48,047 bases of DNA from JBARRS01 sp049644345 (GCA_049644345.1 JBARRS010000198.1:1-48047), one strand, 5' to 3'; positions 8,289 through 16,847 are shown, counted from the first letter of the stretch. A program made the numbers and translations. The notes: generated from the sequence alone by a model not told the origin.

Positions 8289-9044
8289 CTAAGGGCTGAC
8301 GAGCCGCAAGGCGGCGCGCGCGTACCGACGCACAGCCGGCCGAGAGAGCGGGTGCGGGGGCAGCTCCACGACGAACGCGGTTGCCGAGGGGAAGCGGTGG
8401 TTCTGCCAGTCCGTCGCGCCTCCGCCGTAGCGGGGGAGGCGGAGCAGAGGGAGGTGCACGAGCGTCGCGTATCGTCGTTCGATCGCGAGGCTTCCTCCTG
8501 ACTCGTCGACGAGAGCGAGAGGCTGATGGAACCAGATCGTGATCGTCGGCCGCACGCGAGCGATGAGTCGCGCGAGCGCTCGACTCTCAGGCTCCGAAAG
8601 CGCGTGCGGCCCCGAGTAGTGCGGGTCGCCCCGGAGTCCGTGTCGGTACCAGTGCCAAGGGAAGTTCCGATTCAGGTCGACGCCGTCGGCGTTCGTGCGG
8701 GTTCTCGCCGCGACGCCGTCCGGGTTCGCGTTCTCGACCACCCAGAGGTCCGCCTCAGGTGGCAGAAGGGCCGACTCCAGCAGCTCGGCGATCGGGATTC
8801 CCGCGGGCTCGTTGCCGTGGATGCAGCCGACCACGAGTATCTTGAGCGGCGCGTCCGGGTCGCCCCGCTCGACCACCGACAGCGGCCGCCCGCGAACGGA
8901 GCGGCCAAGCGATTCGGTGTGCACGAGCGAGGGATCCCGCGTCAGATCCCGATCGGAAGCCATCGCCGCCGTGATGCTGGATATGCAGGCAGTGACGACA
9001 ACGACGACCGAGACGATCGAGGCGGGAACGCGGCTATTGCTCAA
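8289..9044 (-). CDS. Secreted M14-like zinc carboxypeptidase
   Basis: 251-aa M14 family (carboxypeptidase A / MpaA-like) enzyme. Zinc ligands appear as H and E in GCIHGNEPAG and H in TIWFHQPL. NPDG and VDLNRNFP form the substrate site, and the glutamate in FVVELPPH is the likely general base. A hydrophobic N-terminal segment (SIVSVVVVVTACISSITAAMA) serves as signal peptide or anchor. The start is a TTG at 9044 overlapping the upstream stop (TTGA), so it is coupled to the DUF4395-like gene. With the upstream lytic transglycosylase this suggests cell-wall or muropeptide processing outside the membrane. A paralogue lies at 13486-14172. Confidence 0.8.
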   Translation of the reverse strand: MSNSRVPASIVSVVVVVTACISSITAAMASDRDLTRDPSLVHTESLGRSVRGRPLSVVERGDPDAPLKILVVGCIHGNEPAGIPIAELLESALLPPEADLWVVENANPDGVAARTRTNADGVDLNRNFPWHWYRHGLRGDPHYSGPHALSEPESRALARLIARVRPTITIWFHQPLALVDESGGSLAIERRYATLVHLPLLRLPRYGGGATDWQNHRFPSATAFVVELPPHPLSRPAVRRYARAALRLVSP

Positions 9045-9580
9045 AGAACGAGTCGCTGACGGGCGGGCTGCGGAGGAAGGGGACACGAGACGAACGGCCG
9101 GCCGGTCAGCCGGCAGCCGAGCTTGAACGCCTCGCAGCCGGCGCAGAATCCAGTCGTCGCGGCAAGGAGGGCGAGCCCGGCGACGATTGCGCCGAGGACG
9201 GCTCCGACGACCGAAGCTCCGGCCGCGTACGCGATCGCAGCTGAGGCGAGGAAGACGGTCCCGACCGCGTTCGCGAACCGCGGCGGGCGCGCATCCTCGA
9301 GCGGGCCTTCGCCGAAGATCGGCTGGACGAGCTCGAAGTACGCGAGGCACGGAAGGCACCAGCGCCGGCCCAGCGTAAGGCCGAGAAGCAGCTGGGCCGC
9401 CAGCAAGGCGAGGAGCCACCACCAACCGGTCGCGACGGCCAGCGCCGCAAGCGACCCGATGACGGCTTGGTTGAAGCGCGGCCCGCGCGAGTCGATCACG
9501 TCGAGGTCGTGGTAGGGGTCGGCGCTCCTGGTCAGCTCACGCTTCACTCTGTGAAGTATTAGCAGCGCCGGAGCGGGCAC
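9041..9580 (-). CDS. DUF4395-like integral membrane protein
   Basis: About 179 aa, with three to four hydrophobic helices and conserved-looking cysteines: RRWCLPCLAYFE (CxxC) and GFCAGCEAFKLGC (CxxC). The PRFNQAVIG start and GRRWCLPC are typical of DUF4395 proteins, whose function is not established; the CxxC pairs suggest redox or metal chemistry. The frame starts at GTG 9580, overlapping the upstream stop by 1 nt, but a GTG at 9547 would give the more usual start (MKRELTRSADPYHDLDVIDSRG). It sits mid-operon between the transglycosylase and the M14 peptidase. Confidence 0.65.
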   Translation of the reverse strand: MPAPALLILHRVKRELTRSADPYHDLDVIDSRGPRFNQAVIGSLAALAVATGWWWLLALLAAQLLLGLTLGRRWCLPCLAYFELVQPIFGEGPLEDARPPRFANAVGTVFLASAAIAYAAGASVVGAVLGAIVAGLALLAATTGFCAGCEAFKLGCRLTGRPFVSCPLPPQPARQRLVL

Positions 9581-10467
9581 TACATCCGAGCCGCGAGCGC
9601 AATCACATCCTCGACGAAGGTTCTCGTGTCAGGGGTGAACCGGTGGCGTCGGACGGCTGCCGGGCCTTCGTACCAGGCAGCAAGCGCGAGGCGCCGGTTG
9701 CCGAACTCGCGCAGCAGATGCCGAAGGTAGAGGATGCCGACGCGGATGTTGCCGTCCGGGCTACGCGCGACCAGGTGCCCGAGCAGGACTCCTTCGACGT
9801 AGGCCCAGGTGGCAGGCTCGACCTGAAAGATCCCCCATGCGCCTGTCCGCGACGTCAGGTTTGTCTGGAAGCCCGACTCCATCCAGGCAAGCGCCTTCGC
9901 CAGCTCGGCGTCGACGCCGTAACGGCGCGCCCATGAGTCGATGCTCGTACGCACCGAGACGTCTCGTACCACGCGCACCCGGTGGCGTTCCCGAAGGTCG
10001 CGGAGGGCTCGAAGGGTATGCGGCCCGGCGAGCCCGTCCTGCCGAAGCCTGTGCGCGTGCTGGAAGCCACGGAGCAGCGCGTCCGTCTGGCGACCGAACC
10101 TTCCCGTCACCGGGGCGTTCGAGAGGCCGCGTAGGCGGAGCAGGAATTGAAGCTCTGAGACATCCCATCCGACCATGCCGAGGCCGACGACGCGTCTGCC
10201 GAGCGCGGGCCGGCCGTAGCGTCCGAGCGCGCGGCGGGTCTGCCGCCCGGCGACGCCGTCGACCGTAATGCGCGCACGTCGCTGAAGTGCGACCGTCGCG
10301 CGGTGCGTCAGTGGACCTCTGATGCCGTCGATCGGTCCGCTGTAGAGGTGCGCGTGCCGGAGCGCCACCTGAAGAGCGGCGACCCGAGCGCTCGCTGCGC
10401 TTGCGACCGAGGTATCTCCCAGTGTCGCGAGCGCGGCGATCGCGACAAGAAGCAAGAAGCGGCGCAT
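9580..10467 (-). CDS. Secreted lytic transglycosylase with two peptidoglycan-binding domains
   Basis: 295 aa. A signal peptide (FLLLVAIAALATLGDTSVASA) is followed by two PG_binding_1-type repeats (about 28-75 and 95-155, with DGIRGPLTHRATVALQ and GRFGRQTDALLRGFQ) and a C-terminal SLT/goose-lysozyme-like domain. The catalytic glutamate is in AKALAWMESGF; GAWGIFQVEPATW is the usual second motif. It should cleave glycan strands to anhydro ends in the wall. First gene of a three-gene unit with the DUF4395-like and M14 genes. No ribosome site precedes the ATG; instead the start is 6 nt from the base of an RNA hairpin structure, which suggests regulation by the leader. Confidence 0.85.
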   Translation of the reverse strand: MRRFLLLVAIAALATLGDTSVASAASARVAALQVALRHAHLYSGPIDGIRGPLTHRATVALQRRARITVDGVAGRQTRRALGRYGRPALGRRVVGLGMVGWDVSELQFLLRLRGLSNAPVTGRFGRQTDALLRGFQHAHRLRQDGLAGPHTLRALRDLRERHRVRVVRDVSVRTSIDSWARRYGVDAELAKALAWMESGFQTNLTSRTGAWGIFQVEPATWAYVEGVLLGHLVARSPDGNIRVGILYLRHLLREFGNRRLALAAWYEGPAAVRRHRFTPDTRTFVEDVIALAARM

Positions 10468-10473
10468 CGCCCG

Positions 10474-10537
10474 GGCACGGTTCCGACTCGGAGCGAAAAC
10501 TCCTGCCTACGGGTCAAAAACGGCAGGAATCCGTGCC
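10474..10537 (-). ncRNA. Structured 5' leader of the transglycosylase gene
   Basis: Nested perfect inverted repeats: outer arms GGCACGG / CCGTGCC (10474-10480 and 10531-10537) and inner arms TCCTGCC / GGCAGGA (10501-10507 and 10522-10528). A small CCGA/TCGG hairpin lies between them, making a possible three-way junction. The 3' arm ends six bases before the ATG at 10467. Wall-hydrolase genes of actinomycetes are known targets of c-di-AMP riboswitches, but this element is shorter than that class and I cannot match its conserved core. Class unassigned. Confidence 0.4.
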
Positions 10538-10557
10538 GGAGAAGCGAACGGCGTCGC

Positions 10558-10857
10558 GTGTTCGGCCGGCTTACGCGCTTCGGCGGCGTCGGCGGCAATC
10601 TCGAGCTCTATCTCCGGCTAGTGCGCGAGCGTGTGCTGCCGGTGGTGCGCACGCTGCCCGGCTTCAGCGGCTACCTCGCCCTGGTCGACGATGCCCGCGG
10701 CGAGGTGGTCGTGCTGACGCTCTGGACGAGCGAGCAAGAGATGTTGTCGAGTGAAGAGACGACGGTGCAGCTGCGACGCGAGGCGGCCGACAAGGTCGGA
10801 GCGACTGTGGTCTCGGTCGAGCGGTTCCGCGTCGTCATGCACGAGCTCGACGACTAG
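10558..10857 (+). CDS. Small ABM-like (dimeric alpha/beta barrel) protein
   Basis: 99 aa from a GTG at 10558. The layout (LYLRLVRERVLPVVRTLPGF, SGYLALVDD, EVVVLTLWTSEQEM) resembles antibiotic-biosynthesis-monooxygenase-like ferredoxin-fold dimers. No catalytic residue can be assigned, and many members only bind small molecules or degrade haem. GGAGA lies about 13 nt upstream of the GTG; the frame is open further upstream but that sequence overlaps the transglycosylase leader. It ends convergently with the MarR gene (4-nt overlap). Confidence 0.6.
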   Translation: MFGRLTRFGGVGGNLELYLRLVRERVLPVVRTLPGFSGYLALVDDARGEVVVLTLWTSEQEMLSSEETTVQLRREAADKVGATVVSVERFRVVMHELDD

Positions 10858-11291
10858 GCAGAGCCCGCGTGAGCGCGCCTTGTCTCGAGGTTCGTGCTGA
10901 TCTGACCGAGGGCGCGACGAAGCTCCGTCTTCTGCTTCCCGCTCAGACCCGCGGTAGCCTCGGCTTCGAGCTTCTTGACGGCGGCCAGGAGCTGGCCGTG
11001 CAATCGAGTCCCGGCCGGAGTGAGCTCGATGCGGCGTACCCGCCGGTCTCCCGGATCGGCCTGCCTGAGGACGAGCCCCAGGGATTCCAGGCGGTCGATG
11101 TGGTGCGTGATGGTGGCGCCGTCGAGGTGGATCTGGGTGCCGAGCGCGCTCTGGCTGACGATGCCTTCGTCGCTCAGAGCGCTGAGGACGACCCACGTCC
11201 CGAGTGAGGCGCCCGCCTCCGCGAGCGTCTGCTCGAATGCCTCGCGGACGGCCTTGCCGGTGAACACGATCTGTCTGCCAAGGGGTTCCAA
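10854..11291 (-). CDS. MarR-family transcriptional regulator, divergent to MMPL transporter
   Basis: 145 aa with a winged helix: SQSALGTQIHLDGATITHHIDRLESLGLVLRQ is the recognition region and DPGDRRVRRIELTPAG the wing, as in MarR proteins. The chosen start is a TTG at 11291; an in-frame ATG at 11326 would lie in the promoter of the divergent transporter and is less likely. Position and orientation suggest that it represses the MMPL gene and itself, with a small lipophilic ligand as inducer (inference). Confidence 0.8.
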   Translation of the reverse strand: MEPLGRQIVFTGKAVREAFEQTLAEAGASLGTWVVLSALSDEGIVSQSALGTQIHLDGATITHHIDRLESLGLVLRQADPGDRRVRRIELTPAGTRLHGQLLAAVKKLEAEATAGLSGKQKTELRRALGQISTNLETRRAHAGSA

Positions 11292-11328
11292 ATTACTTCG
11301 ACATCCAATGATTTGACATCGTAACATC
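11289..11328. promoter_or_regulatory. Candidate MarR operator between regulator and MMPL gene
   Basis: An AT-richer stretch holds three direct copies of (C/T)(G/A)ACATC at 11299-11305, 11314-11320 and 11322-11328, and an inverted CAAAT / ATTTG pair at 11289-11293 and 11311-11315. The transporter -10 box (TAGGGT, 11337-11342) lies immediately beyond. Operator function is inferred from position. Confidence 0.35.
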
Positions 11329-11348
11329 GGTCCGCGTAGGGTGCCCGG

Positions 11349-13472
11349 ATGCTCGAGCGCCTGGCTCATCTGATCGTTCGCCGTCGCAAGATCGTCCTCG
11401 CCGCGTGGGTCGTGCTGACGCTGTTCGGCGCGTTCTCCGCGCAGCAGGTGTCGAAGCGGTGGTTCGAGAGTTTCTCGATCCCGGGTTACTCGGCCTACGA
11501 GGCGAATCAGCGGACGCTGCACAGATTTGGCTCGGGTGAGCAGGCGCCGCTCGTCGCCGTCTTCCACTCGAACGGCGACGTCACGAAGGCGACGGGCATC
11601 AAGAAGGCGATCGCCGCGGCCGCGGCGGTGAATCGAGGGTCCCGCGTCTCCTCGTACTGGTCGACCGGCAGCCGCGCGTACGTCTCGCGCGACGGGCACA
11701 CCGCGTTCGCGGAGATCTACCCGCCCGGGACGCCGCGCTTCAGCTCCAACACCCACATCAAGCAGGTGCGCGCGGAGTTGAAGAAGGCGAGCCCGCAGGG
11801 CGTGCAGTCCTATCTGACCGGCCGCGACCCGCTCCAGGAAGCGAGCTCGGGTAGCGGCGGCCCAAGCGTTCTGACGGAAGCCCTGATCGGCGGCGCGGGC
11901 GCCCTCGTGATCCTGTTCTTCGTGTTCGGGACGTTGCCGGCGGTCCTGATTCCGATCGCGGTCGCGATCGCGTCGATCCTCAACACGTTCACGCTGGTCT
12001 GGTTCCTGACGTACCTGACGAACGTCTCGATCATCGTCCAGTTCCTGATCGCTCTCGTCGGGCTCGGCGTCGCGATCGACTACGCGCTGCTGATGATCTT
12101 CCGCTTCCGCGACGAGCTGCGCGAGGGCGAGGATGTCGAGACCGCATTGGTCGAGACGATGACGCACGCCGGGCGCTCGGTGATCGTCTCCGGCACGACC
12201 GTCGCCGTGGGGTTGCTCTCGATGATCGTGCTGCCGCTGCCGTTCATCCGCTCGATCGGGATCGGCGGCATGCTGATCCCGGCCGTCTCGGTAATCGTCG
12301 CGATCACCCTTCTCCCCGCGCTCCTGGCCACACTCGGCACGCGAATCAACAGCGTGCGGCTTCTGCCGAAGCGGTTCGTCGATCGCGGCCACCCGGAGGA
12401 CGGCTTGTGGGGGCGCTGGGCGGGGCTCGTCATGCGCCGGCCAGTCCCGATCGCCGCGGTCGGGCTCGCGATCGTCGGGCTGCTCGTCTACTCGGGATTC
12501 CAGTTGAACCCGAGCGAGGCGCAGGCGAAGGACCTGCCGGGCACGGGCGACGCGATCGCCGGCCGCGCTGCGCTCGCCTCCGCCGGCATCTCGCCCGGGG
12601 TGATGAAGCCGTTCGTCGTTCTCGTCGAGCATGGCGCGAGTCCCGGGCCGATCGCCGCCAAGCTTCGGGCGACTCCGGGCATTGCCGGCGCGAGCGCCCC
12701 CTCCGACTGGCGTCGGGGCGGCGACAGTCTCGTCGAGGCGTTCCCGAGCTCGGACGGCGCTTCGAAGCAGACGAGGCACACGATCTCGGTCGTACGCTCC
12801 GAATTGAAGGGGACGAACGCGACGCTGGGCGGGGTCGCCGCGGAAGACCGCGACTTCGTGCGCGCGGTCTACTCGAACTTCCCGTACGTCCTCGGCTTTG
12901 TGATCCTGCTGACGTTCCTGCTGCTCGCGCGCGCCTTCCGTTCGCTGCTGCTACCGCTGAAGGCCGTGATCCTCAATCTCGTCTCGCTCGGGGCGGCGTA
13001 CGGGATCATCGTGTTCGTCTTCCAGCAGGGCCACGGGGCACACGCGATCTGGAACGTGAACGCGACCCAGTCGATCATCCCCTGGATCCCGCTGATGATC
13101 TTCGCCTTCCTGTTCGGCCTCTCGATGGATTACGAGGTCTTCATGCTCACGCGCATGCGCGAGGCCTACGACGAGACGGGCGACACGCACCACGCGGTCG
13201 CGCTCGGGCTCGCCCGCACCGGCAAGCTCGTCACCAGCGCTGCGCTCGTCCTGATGTTCGCGTTCTTCGTCCTCTCCTCGAGCCCTGGGGTCGACATCAA
13301 GCAGTTCGGGATCGGGCTCGCGGCCGGGATCATCTTCGACGCGACCGTGATCCGGGCGCTCCTCGTGCCGGCGCTGATGCGCTTGCTCGGACGCTGGAAC
13401 TGGTGGCTACCGCGGCCCGCTGCGCGGGCGCTGTTCGTCCGCCGGCCGGAGCCGGCGACCGAAGCGGGCTAG
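11349..13472 (+). CDS. MMPL-family RND transporter
   Basis: 707-aa transporter with two repeats, each having one N-terminal helix, an extracytoplasmic loop and a cluster of about five helices. The proton-relay DY motifs are visible in GVAIDYALLMIFRFRDE and GLSMDYEVFMLTRMREA. MMPL proteins export lipids or hydrophobic compounds using the proton gradient. The ATG at 11349 lies 6 nt after TAGGGT, suggesting a leaderless transcript. Divergent MarR regulator upstream; a secreted M14-like peptidase follows after 13 nt and may be co-transcribed. Substrate unknown. Confidence 0.88.
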   Translation: MLERLAHLIVRRRKIVLAAWVVLTLFGAFSAQQVSKRWFESFSIPGYSAYEANQRTLHRFGSGEQAPLVAVFHSNGDVTKATGIKKAIAAAAAVNRGSRVSSYWSTGSRAYVSRDGHTAFAEIYPPGTPRFSSNTHIKQVRAELKKASPQGVQSYLTGRDPLQEASSGSGGPSVLTEALIGGAGALVILFFVFGTLPAVLIPIAVAIASILNTFTLVWFLTYLTNVSIIVQFLIALVGLGVAIDYALLMIFRFRDELREGEDVETALVETMTHAGRSVIVSGTTVAVGLLSMIVLPLPFIRSIGIGGMLIPAVSVIVAITLLPALLATLGTRINSVRLLPKRFVDRGHPEDGLWGRWAGLVMRRPVPIAAVGLAIVGLLVYSGFQLNPSEAQAKDLPGTGDAIAGRAALASAGISPGVMKPFVVLVEHGASPGPIAAKLRATPGIAGASAPSDWRRGGDSLVEAFPSSDGASKQTRHTISVVRSELKGTNATLGGVAAEDRDFVRAVYSNFPYVLGFVILLTFLLLARAFRSLLLPLKAVILNLVSLGAAYGIIVFVFQQGHGAHAIWNVNATQSIIPWIPLMIFAFLFGLSMDYEVFMLTRMREAYDETGDTHHAVALGLARTGKLVTSAALVLMFAFFVLSSSPGVDIKQFGIGLAAGIIFDATVIRALLVPALMRLLGRWNWWLPRPAARALFVRRPEPATEAG

Positions 13473-13485
13473 GCTCGACTTCGAG

Positions 13486-14172
13486 ATGACGGCCGTCGTT
13501 TACAAAGTGGCGGCCGTTCTCGCTGTTTTCCTCGTCGGTGCCGGGCCGATTTACCTCGGCCGATCCGAGGCCGGCCGGCCGATCGTGGCGGTCCGAGCGG
13601 GCAATACAAGCGGAACCCGGGTGCTCGTCTTCGGCTGTATCCACGGGACCGAGTGCGCAGGCATCGCGATCGCGCGAGCGCTCGAGCACGTTCGGACGAG
13701 CGGCGATCTGTGGATCGTTCCGAACCTGAACCCCGACGGCTACGCCCTCGGCGTCCGCCAGAACGCGCGCGGCGTCGACCTGAACGCGAACTGGTCCTCG
13801 GGCTGGCGCGGGGGTGGGCGTCCCTGGGACGTCTACTACCCCGGGCCGCATCCGTTCTCGGAACGCGAGACGCGGATCGCGCGGAACCTGATCCTGCGCA
13901 TCAGGCCGCAAGTGACGATCTGGTACCACCAGCACATGAACCTGGTCTGGGCATGGGGGGCGAGCACCGGCGCCGGACGCATCTACGCGCGTGCGGCCGG
14001 GATGCGCTTCTACCATCACCACTGGCTTCACGGGACCGCGACGAACTGGCAGAACCACCACCTGCCAGGCTCGGCATCGTTCACCGTTGAGCTTCCGGCT
14101 GGAAGCCTTACGCCGAGCCAGGTGCGCCGCCAGGTCCGCGCGGTGCTGCGGCTCGCCGCGACCAGCCGCTAG
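13486..14172 (+). CDS. Secreted M14-like zinc carboxypeptidase (paralogue)
   Basis: 228 aa, related to the protein at 8289-9044. An N-terminal hydrophobic segment (VAAVLAVFLVGAGPIYLG) is followed by zinc site GCIHGTECAG, NLNPDGYALGVRQNARGVDLNANW (DLNANW in place of DLNRNFP), TIWYHQHMN and FTVELPAG. The arginine of the family NxR-type substrate clamp appears altered to Asn-Ala-Asn, so specificity may differ from the other copy. It sits 13 nt after the MMPL gene on the same strand. TAGGCT formed by the MMPL stop region is 10 nt before the ATG. Confidence 0.75.
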   Translation: MTAVVYKVAAVLAVFLVGAGPIYLGRSEAGRPIVAVRAGNTSGTRVLVFGCIHGTECAGIAIARALEHVRTSGDLWIVPNLNPDGYALGVRQNARGVDLNANWSSGWRGGGRPWDVYYPGPHPFSERETRIARNLILRIRPQVTIWYHQHMNLVWAWGASTGAGRIYARAAGMRFYHHHWLHGTATNWQNHHLPGSASFTVELPAGSLTPSQVRRQVRAVLRLAATSR

Positions 14173-14185
14173 CCATCAGGTGGAT

Positions 14186-15241
14186 TCACGACCGGCTTCG
14201 GCGGCGAAGCCGTCTCAGGGGGTGCGTCTTGGGGACGCGGGCGAGGGTCTCGACCTCCTCGAGCGCGCGTCCCGCTCCCAGCGCGACGCAGGTGAGCGGT
14301 TCGTCGACTCGCTGCACGGGGAGGTGTGTCTCCGCGCGCAGCCTCTCGTCGATTCCGCGCAGGAGTGAGCCGCCCCCCGCGAGCGTGATCCCTCGTTCTG
14401 CGATGTCCGCCGCCAGCTCTGGCGGCGTCCGCTCGAGGACCTCTTTCACTGCGGTGAAGATCTGGGCGACCGGAGGCTCTACGGCCCGTCGCAGCTCCTC
14501 CGAGGTCACCCTCACCCGCCTGAGCAGACCCGTGAGCGTGTCGCGGCCGGCGACGTCGGTCTCCAGCTCCTCGGGGAGCTCCCAGGCGGATCCGATCTCG
14601 ATCTTCGCGTCCTCCGCCGTCTGCTGCCCGATCTGGATGTTGTGCGTGCCGCGAACGTGGCGGACGATCGCGTCGTCCATCTCGTAGCCGCCGACGCGGA
14701 TCGATTGCCAGACGACCATTCCGCCGAGCGCGATCACGGCGACCTCGGTCGTGCCGCCGCCGATGTCGACGATCATGCTCGCCGCCGCCTCGGCGATCGG
14801 CAACTCGGCGCCGATCGCCGCGGCGATCGGCTCCTCGATCAGGTAGACGGTGCGGGCTCCGGCTCCGAGCGTCGCCTCCTCGACGGCGGACCGCTCGATG
14901 CCGGTGATCCCGCTCGGGACGCAGAGGATGACGCGGGCGAACGAGAACCGGCTGTCGCTGGCGAGCTTGATGAAGTGGCGCAGCATCTGCTCCGTCACGT
15001 CGAAATCCGCGATCACGCCGTGGCGAAGCGGCCGAATCGCGCGGATCGTCGCCGGCGTGCGGCCGATCATTCGCTTCGCCTCGGACCCGACGGCGTGGAT
15101 CGCCTCGGTTCGCTCGTCGATCGCGATCACCGAGGGCTCGAAGACGACGATCCCCTGACCGCGCGCGAACACGACGGTGTTCGCGGTACCCAGATCCACC
15201 GCCAGGTCGCGGCTCCCTCTCCACGAGTCGATCAGCCCCAT
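14186..15241 (-). CDS. mreB: Rod shape-determining protein MreB
   Basis: 351-aa actin-like ATPase that forms membrane-bound filaments guiding lateral wall synthesis. Nucleotide motifs are phosphate-1 DLGTANTVVF, phosphate-2 VDIGGGTTEVAV and adenosine LAGGGSLLRGID; PSVIAID and IEEPIAAAIGA are also family features. The ATG at 15241 gives the normal start (MGLIDSWRGSRDLAVDLGTAN); a GTG at 15277 would add 12 residues. mreC, mreD, rodA and pbp2 are not adjacent; the gene instead follows a spermidine-synthase-like gene, so this may be an mreB paralogue outside the main locus. Confidence 0.9.
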   Translation of the reverse strand: MGLIDSWRGSRDLAVDLGTANTVVFARGQGIVVFEPSVIAIDERTEAIHAVGSEAKRMIGRTPATIRAIRPLRHGVIADFDVTEQMLRHFIKLASDSRFSFARVILCVPSGITGIERSAVEEATLGAGARTVYLIEEPIAAAIGAELPIAEAAASMIVDIGGGTTEVAVIALGGMVVWQSIRVGGYEMDDAIVRHVRGTHNIQIGQQTAEDAKIEIGSAWELPEELETDVAGRDTLTGLLRRVRVTSEELRRAVEPPVAQIFTAVKEVLERTPPELAADIAERGITLAGGGSLLRGIDERLRAETHLPVQRVDEPLTCVALGAGRALEEVETLARVPKTHPLRRLRRRSRS

Positions 15242-15277
15242 CCTGTGGTCCAGCGTAGCCGCGCCGACGACCTCCAC

Positions 15278-16807
15278 TCAGGGCGCGGTCGGCAGCGAGG
15301 CCTCATCCAGGCCCTTCCCACGCATGATCTGCTCGACGAGCATCCGGTCGGTCAGCCATTCCACGGGTGCGTGGTCGTCGGTCAGCGGGCTGCCGTCGGC
15401 CTGGACGGGTGTGAGCTCGCGTCGAAAGAGCGGAACGAGCGAGCGGAGGGGGCTTGGCACGCGGTCGGCGCGGCTTGCGAGGACCCCGTGCGAGAGCGGG
15501 CGCTCGAACGCGAAGAGCACGTCGTTGAAGCGCAGAGCCGGCCATCGCCACGCCTGCGGGAAGGCGCTGAGCAACGTCGTCCCGATCGCGCGCGAGAGCC
15601 GGTCGTCGCCCGGAACCTTGGCGACGTTCATCGCAAGCAGGCCGCCGGGCCGCAGGTGCTCTCGCGCGAGCGAGAAGAACTCCTTCGTCGCCAGATAGAA
15701 CGGCACATACGGCTGTCGGTAGGCGTCGACCACGATCAGGTCGTACTTCCGGTGACTCCGCTCGAGGAAGGGCCTGCCGTCGTCCGTGTAGACGCGCAGG
15801 CGAGGGTTGGCCTGAAGGCCGAGATAGCGCCTGCCGGCCGCCGTGACCGCCGGATCGATCTCGACTCCGTCGATCCGAACGCCGGGGTAGAAGCGCCCGT
15901 AGGCGCGCGCGATCGTCCCGCCGGCGTTACCGATCACGAGCATGCTCTGTGGCGGCCGTGCGAGCAGCGGCGGGAGCAGGAGGAACAGGTCCCAGTACTC
16001 GCCGGTGAGCACCGTTCCCCGACGCCACATCGAGTGGTAGGCGACGCCTTCGTTCAGCTCGAGCACCCGTGTGCCGCCGCTCTGGCGGACGACCGCGACG
16101 TACTGGTAGGGCGACTCCCGCTCGTAGAGGAGGCCCGACGTTCCCTTGACCGCCCCGAGCGGGAGGAGTAGCAACGCCGACAGCACCACCGGAGCGGGCA
16201 GCGCCTTGCGTCCGAGCATCAGCGTCGACGCGACCGCGAGCAGCACGGCAGTGCCGACCATCGTCCTCGTCGTCCCGAACGCCTCGATGGTGACGAGGGC
16301 CGAGGCGAACGTCCCCAAGATGCTGCCGACCGTCGAGAGCGCGTACAGACGTCCGGCGACCTCGCCTGCGTGCTCGACATCGGTGAGCGCGAGCCGGACC
16401 GCGAACGGCGAGACGGTGCCGAGCAGCGTCACCGGAATCGCAAACAGCCCGAGCGCCGCGAGGAAGGAGCCGAGCACCGAGCCGATCGAGACGGATGCGA
16501 ATCCGCGCACCGCGAGGTCGAGGATCGGGCGCGCCGCGAACGGCGTCACCGCGATGAACGCCCCCGCGGCGAGGACGATCGTGCCGAGCAGCGCCGGGTT
16601 CGGCCGCCGGTCGGCCAACCTCCCGCCGAACCAGTAGCCGACGGAGAGGTAGACGAGGATCAGTCCGATCACGTTCGCCCAGACGACCGTCGAGCTTCCG
16701 AAGTAGGGGGCGAGCAGCCGCGACGCTGCGATCTCGGTCGAGAGAGTGCCCGCCCCGGCGACGAAGACCAACGCTCCCAATCGCCACGGGGCGCGCAGCG
16801 TGTTCAC
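15278..16807 (-). CDS. Membrane-fused spermidine synthase-like protein
   Basis: 509 aa. The N-terminal half has about seven to eight hydrophobic helices (starting LGALVFVAGAGTLSTEIAASRLLAPYFG). The C-terminal half is a Rossmann methyltransferase/spermidine-synthase-like domain: MLVIGNAGGTIARAYG, VEIDPAVTAAGRRYLG, DGRPFLERSHRKYDLIVVDAY. True polyamine synthases have the same fold, but the membrane fusion form is widespread and its reaction is unproven. The start is GTG 16807, 7 nt after CAAACT. Its stop is 37 nt from the mreB ATG, so co-transcription is likely. A second, more distant member of this group lies at 23091-25103. Confidence 0.8.
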   Translation of the reverse strand: MNTLRAPWRLGALVFVAGAGTLSTEIAASRLLAPYFGSSTVVWANVIGLILVYLSVGYWFGGRLADRRPNPALLGTIVLAAGAFIAVTPFAARPILDLAVRGFASVSIGSVLGSFLAALGLFAIPVTLLGTVSPFAVRLALTDVEHAGEVAGRLYALSTVGSILGTFASALVTIEAFGTTRTMVGTAVLLAVASTLMLGRKALPAPVVLSALLLLPLGAVKGTSGLLYERESPYQYVAVVRQSGGTRVLELNEGVAYHSMWRRGTVLTGEYWDLFLLLPPLLARPPQSMLVIGNAGGTIARAYGRFYPGVRIDGVEIDPAVTAAGRRYLGLQANPRLRVYTDDGRPFLERSHRKYDLIVVDAYRQPYVPFYLATKEFFSLAREHLRPGGLLAMNVAKVPGDDRLSRAIGTTLLSAFPQAWRWPALRFNDVLFAFERPLSHGVLASRADRVPSPLRSLVPLFRRELTPVQADGSPLTDDHAPVEWLTDRMLVEQIMRGKGLDEASLPTAP

Positions 16808-16847
16808 GCAGCGGAGTTTGCCCGACGGGCGCGCCTGCCGGGCGCAC

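Noticed and set aside
10474..10537. c-di-AMP (ydaO) riboswitch
   Set aside because: Target gene type fits, but the element is much shorter than the class and I cannot recognise its conserved core.
11291..11326. Longer MarR start at ATG 11326
   Set aside because: It would occupy the promoter space of the divergent transporter and adds non-family residues.
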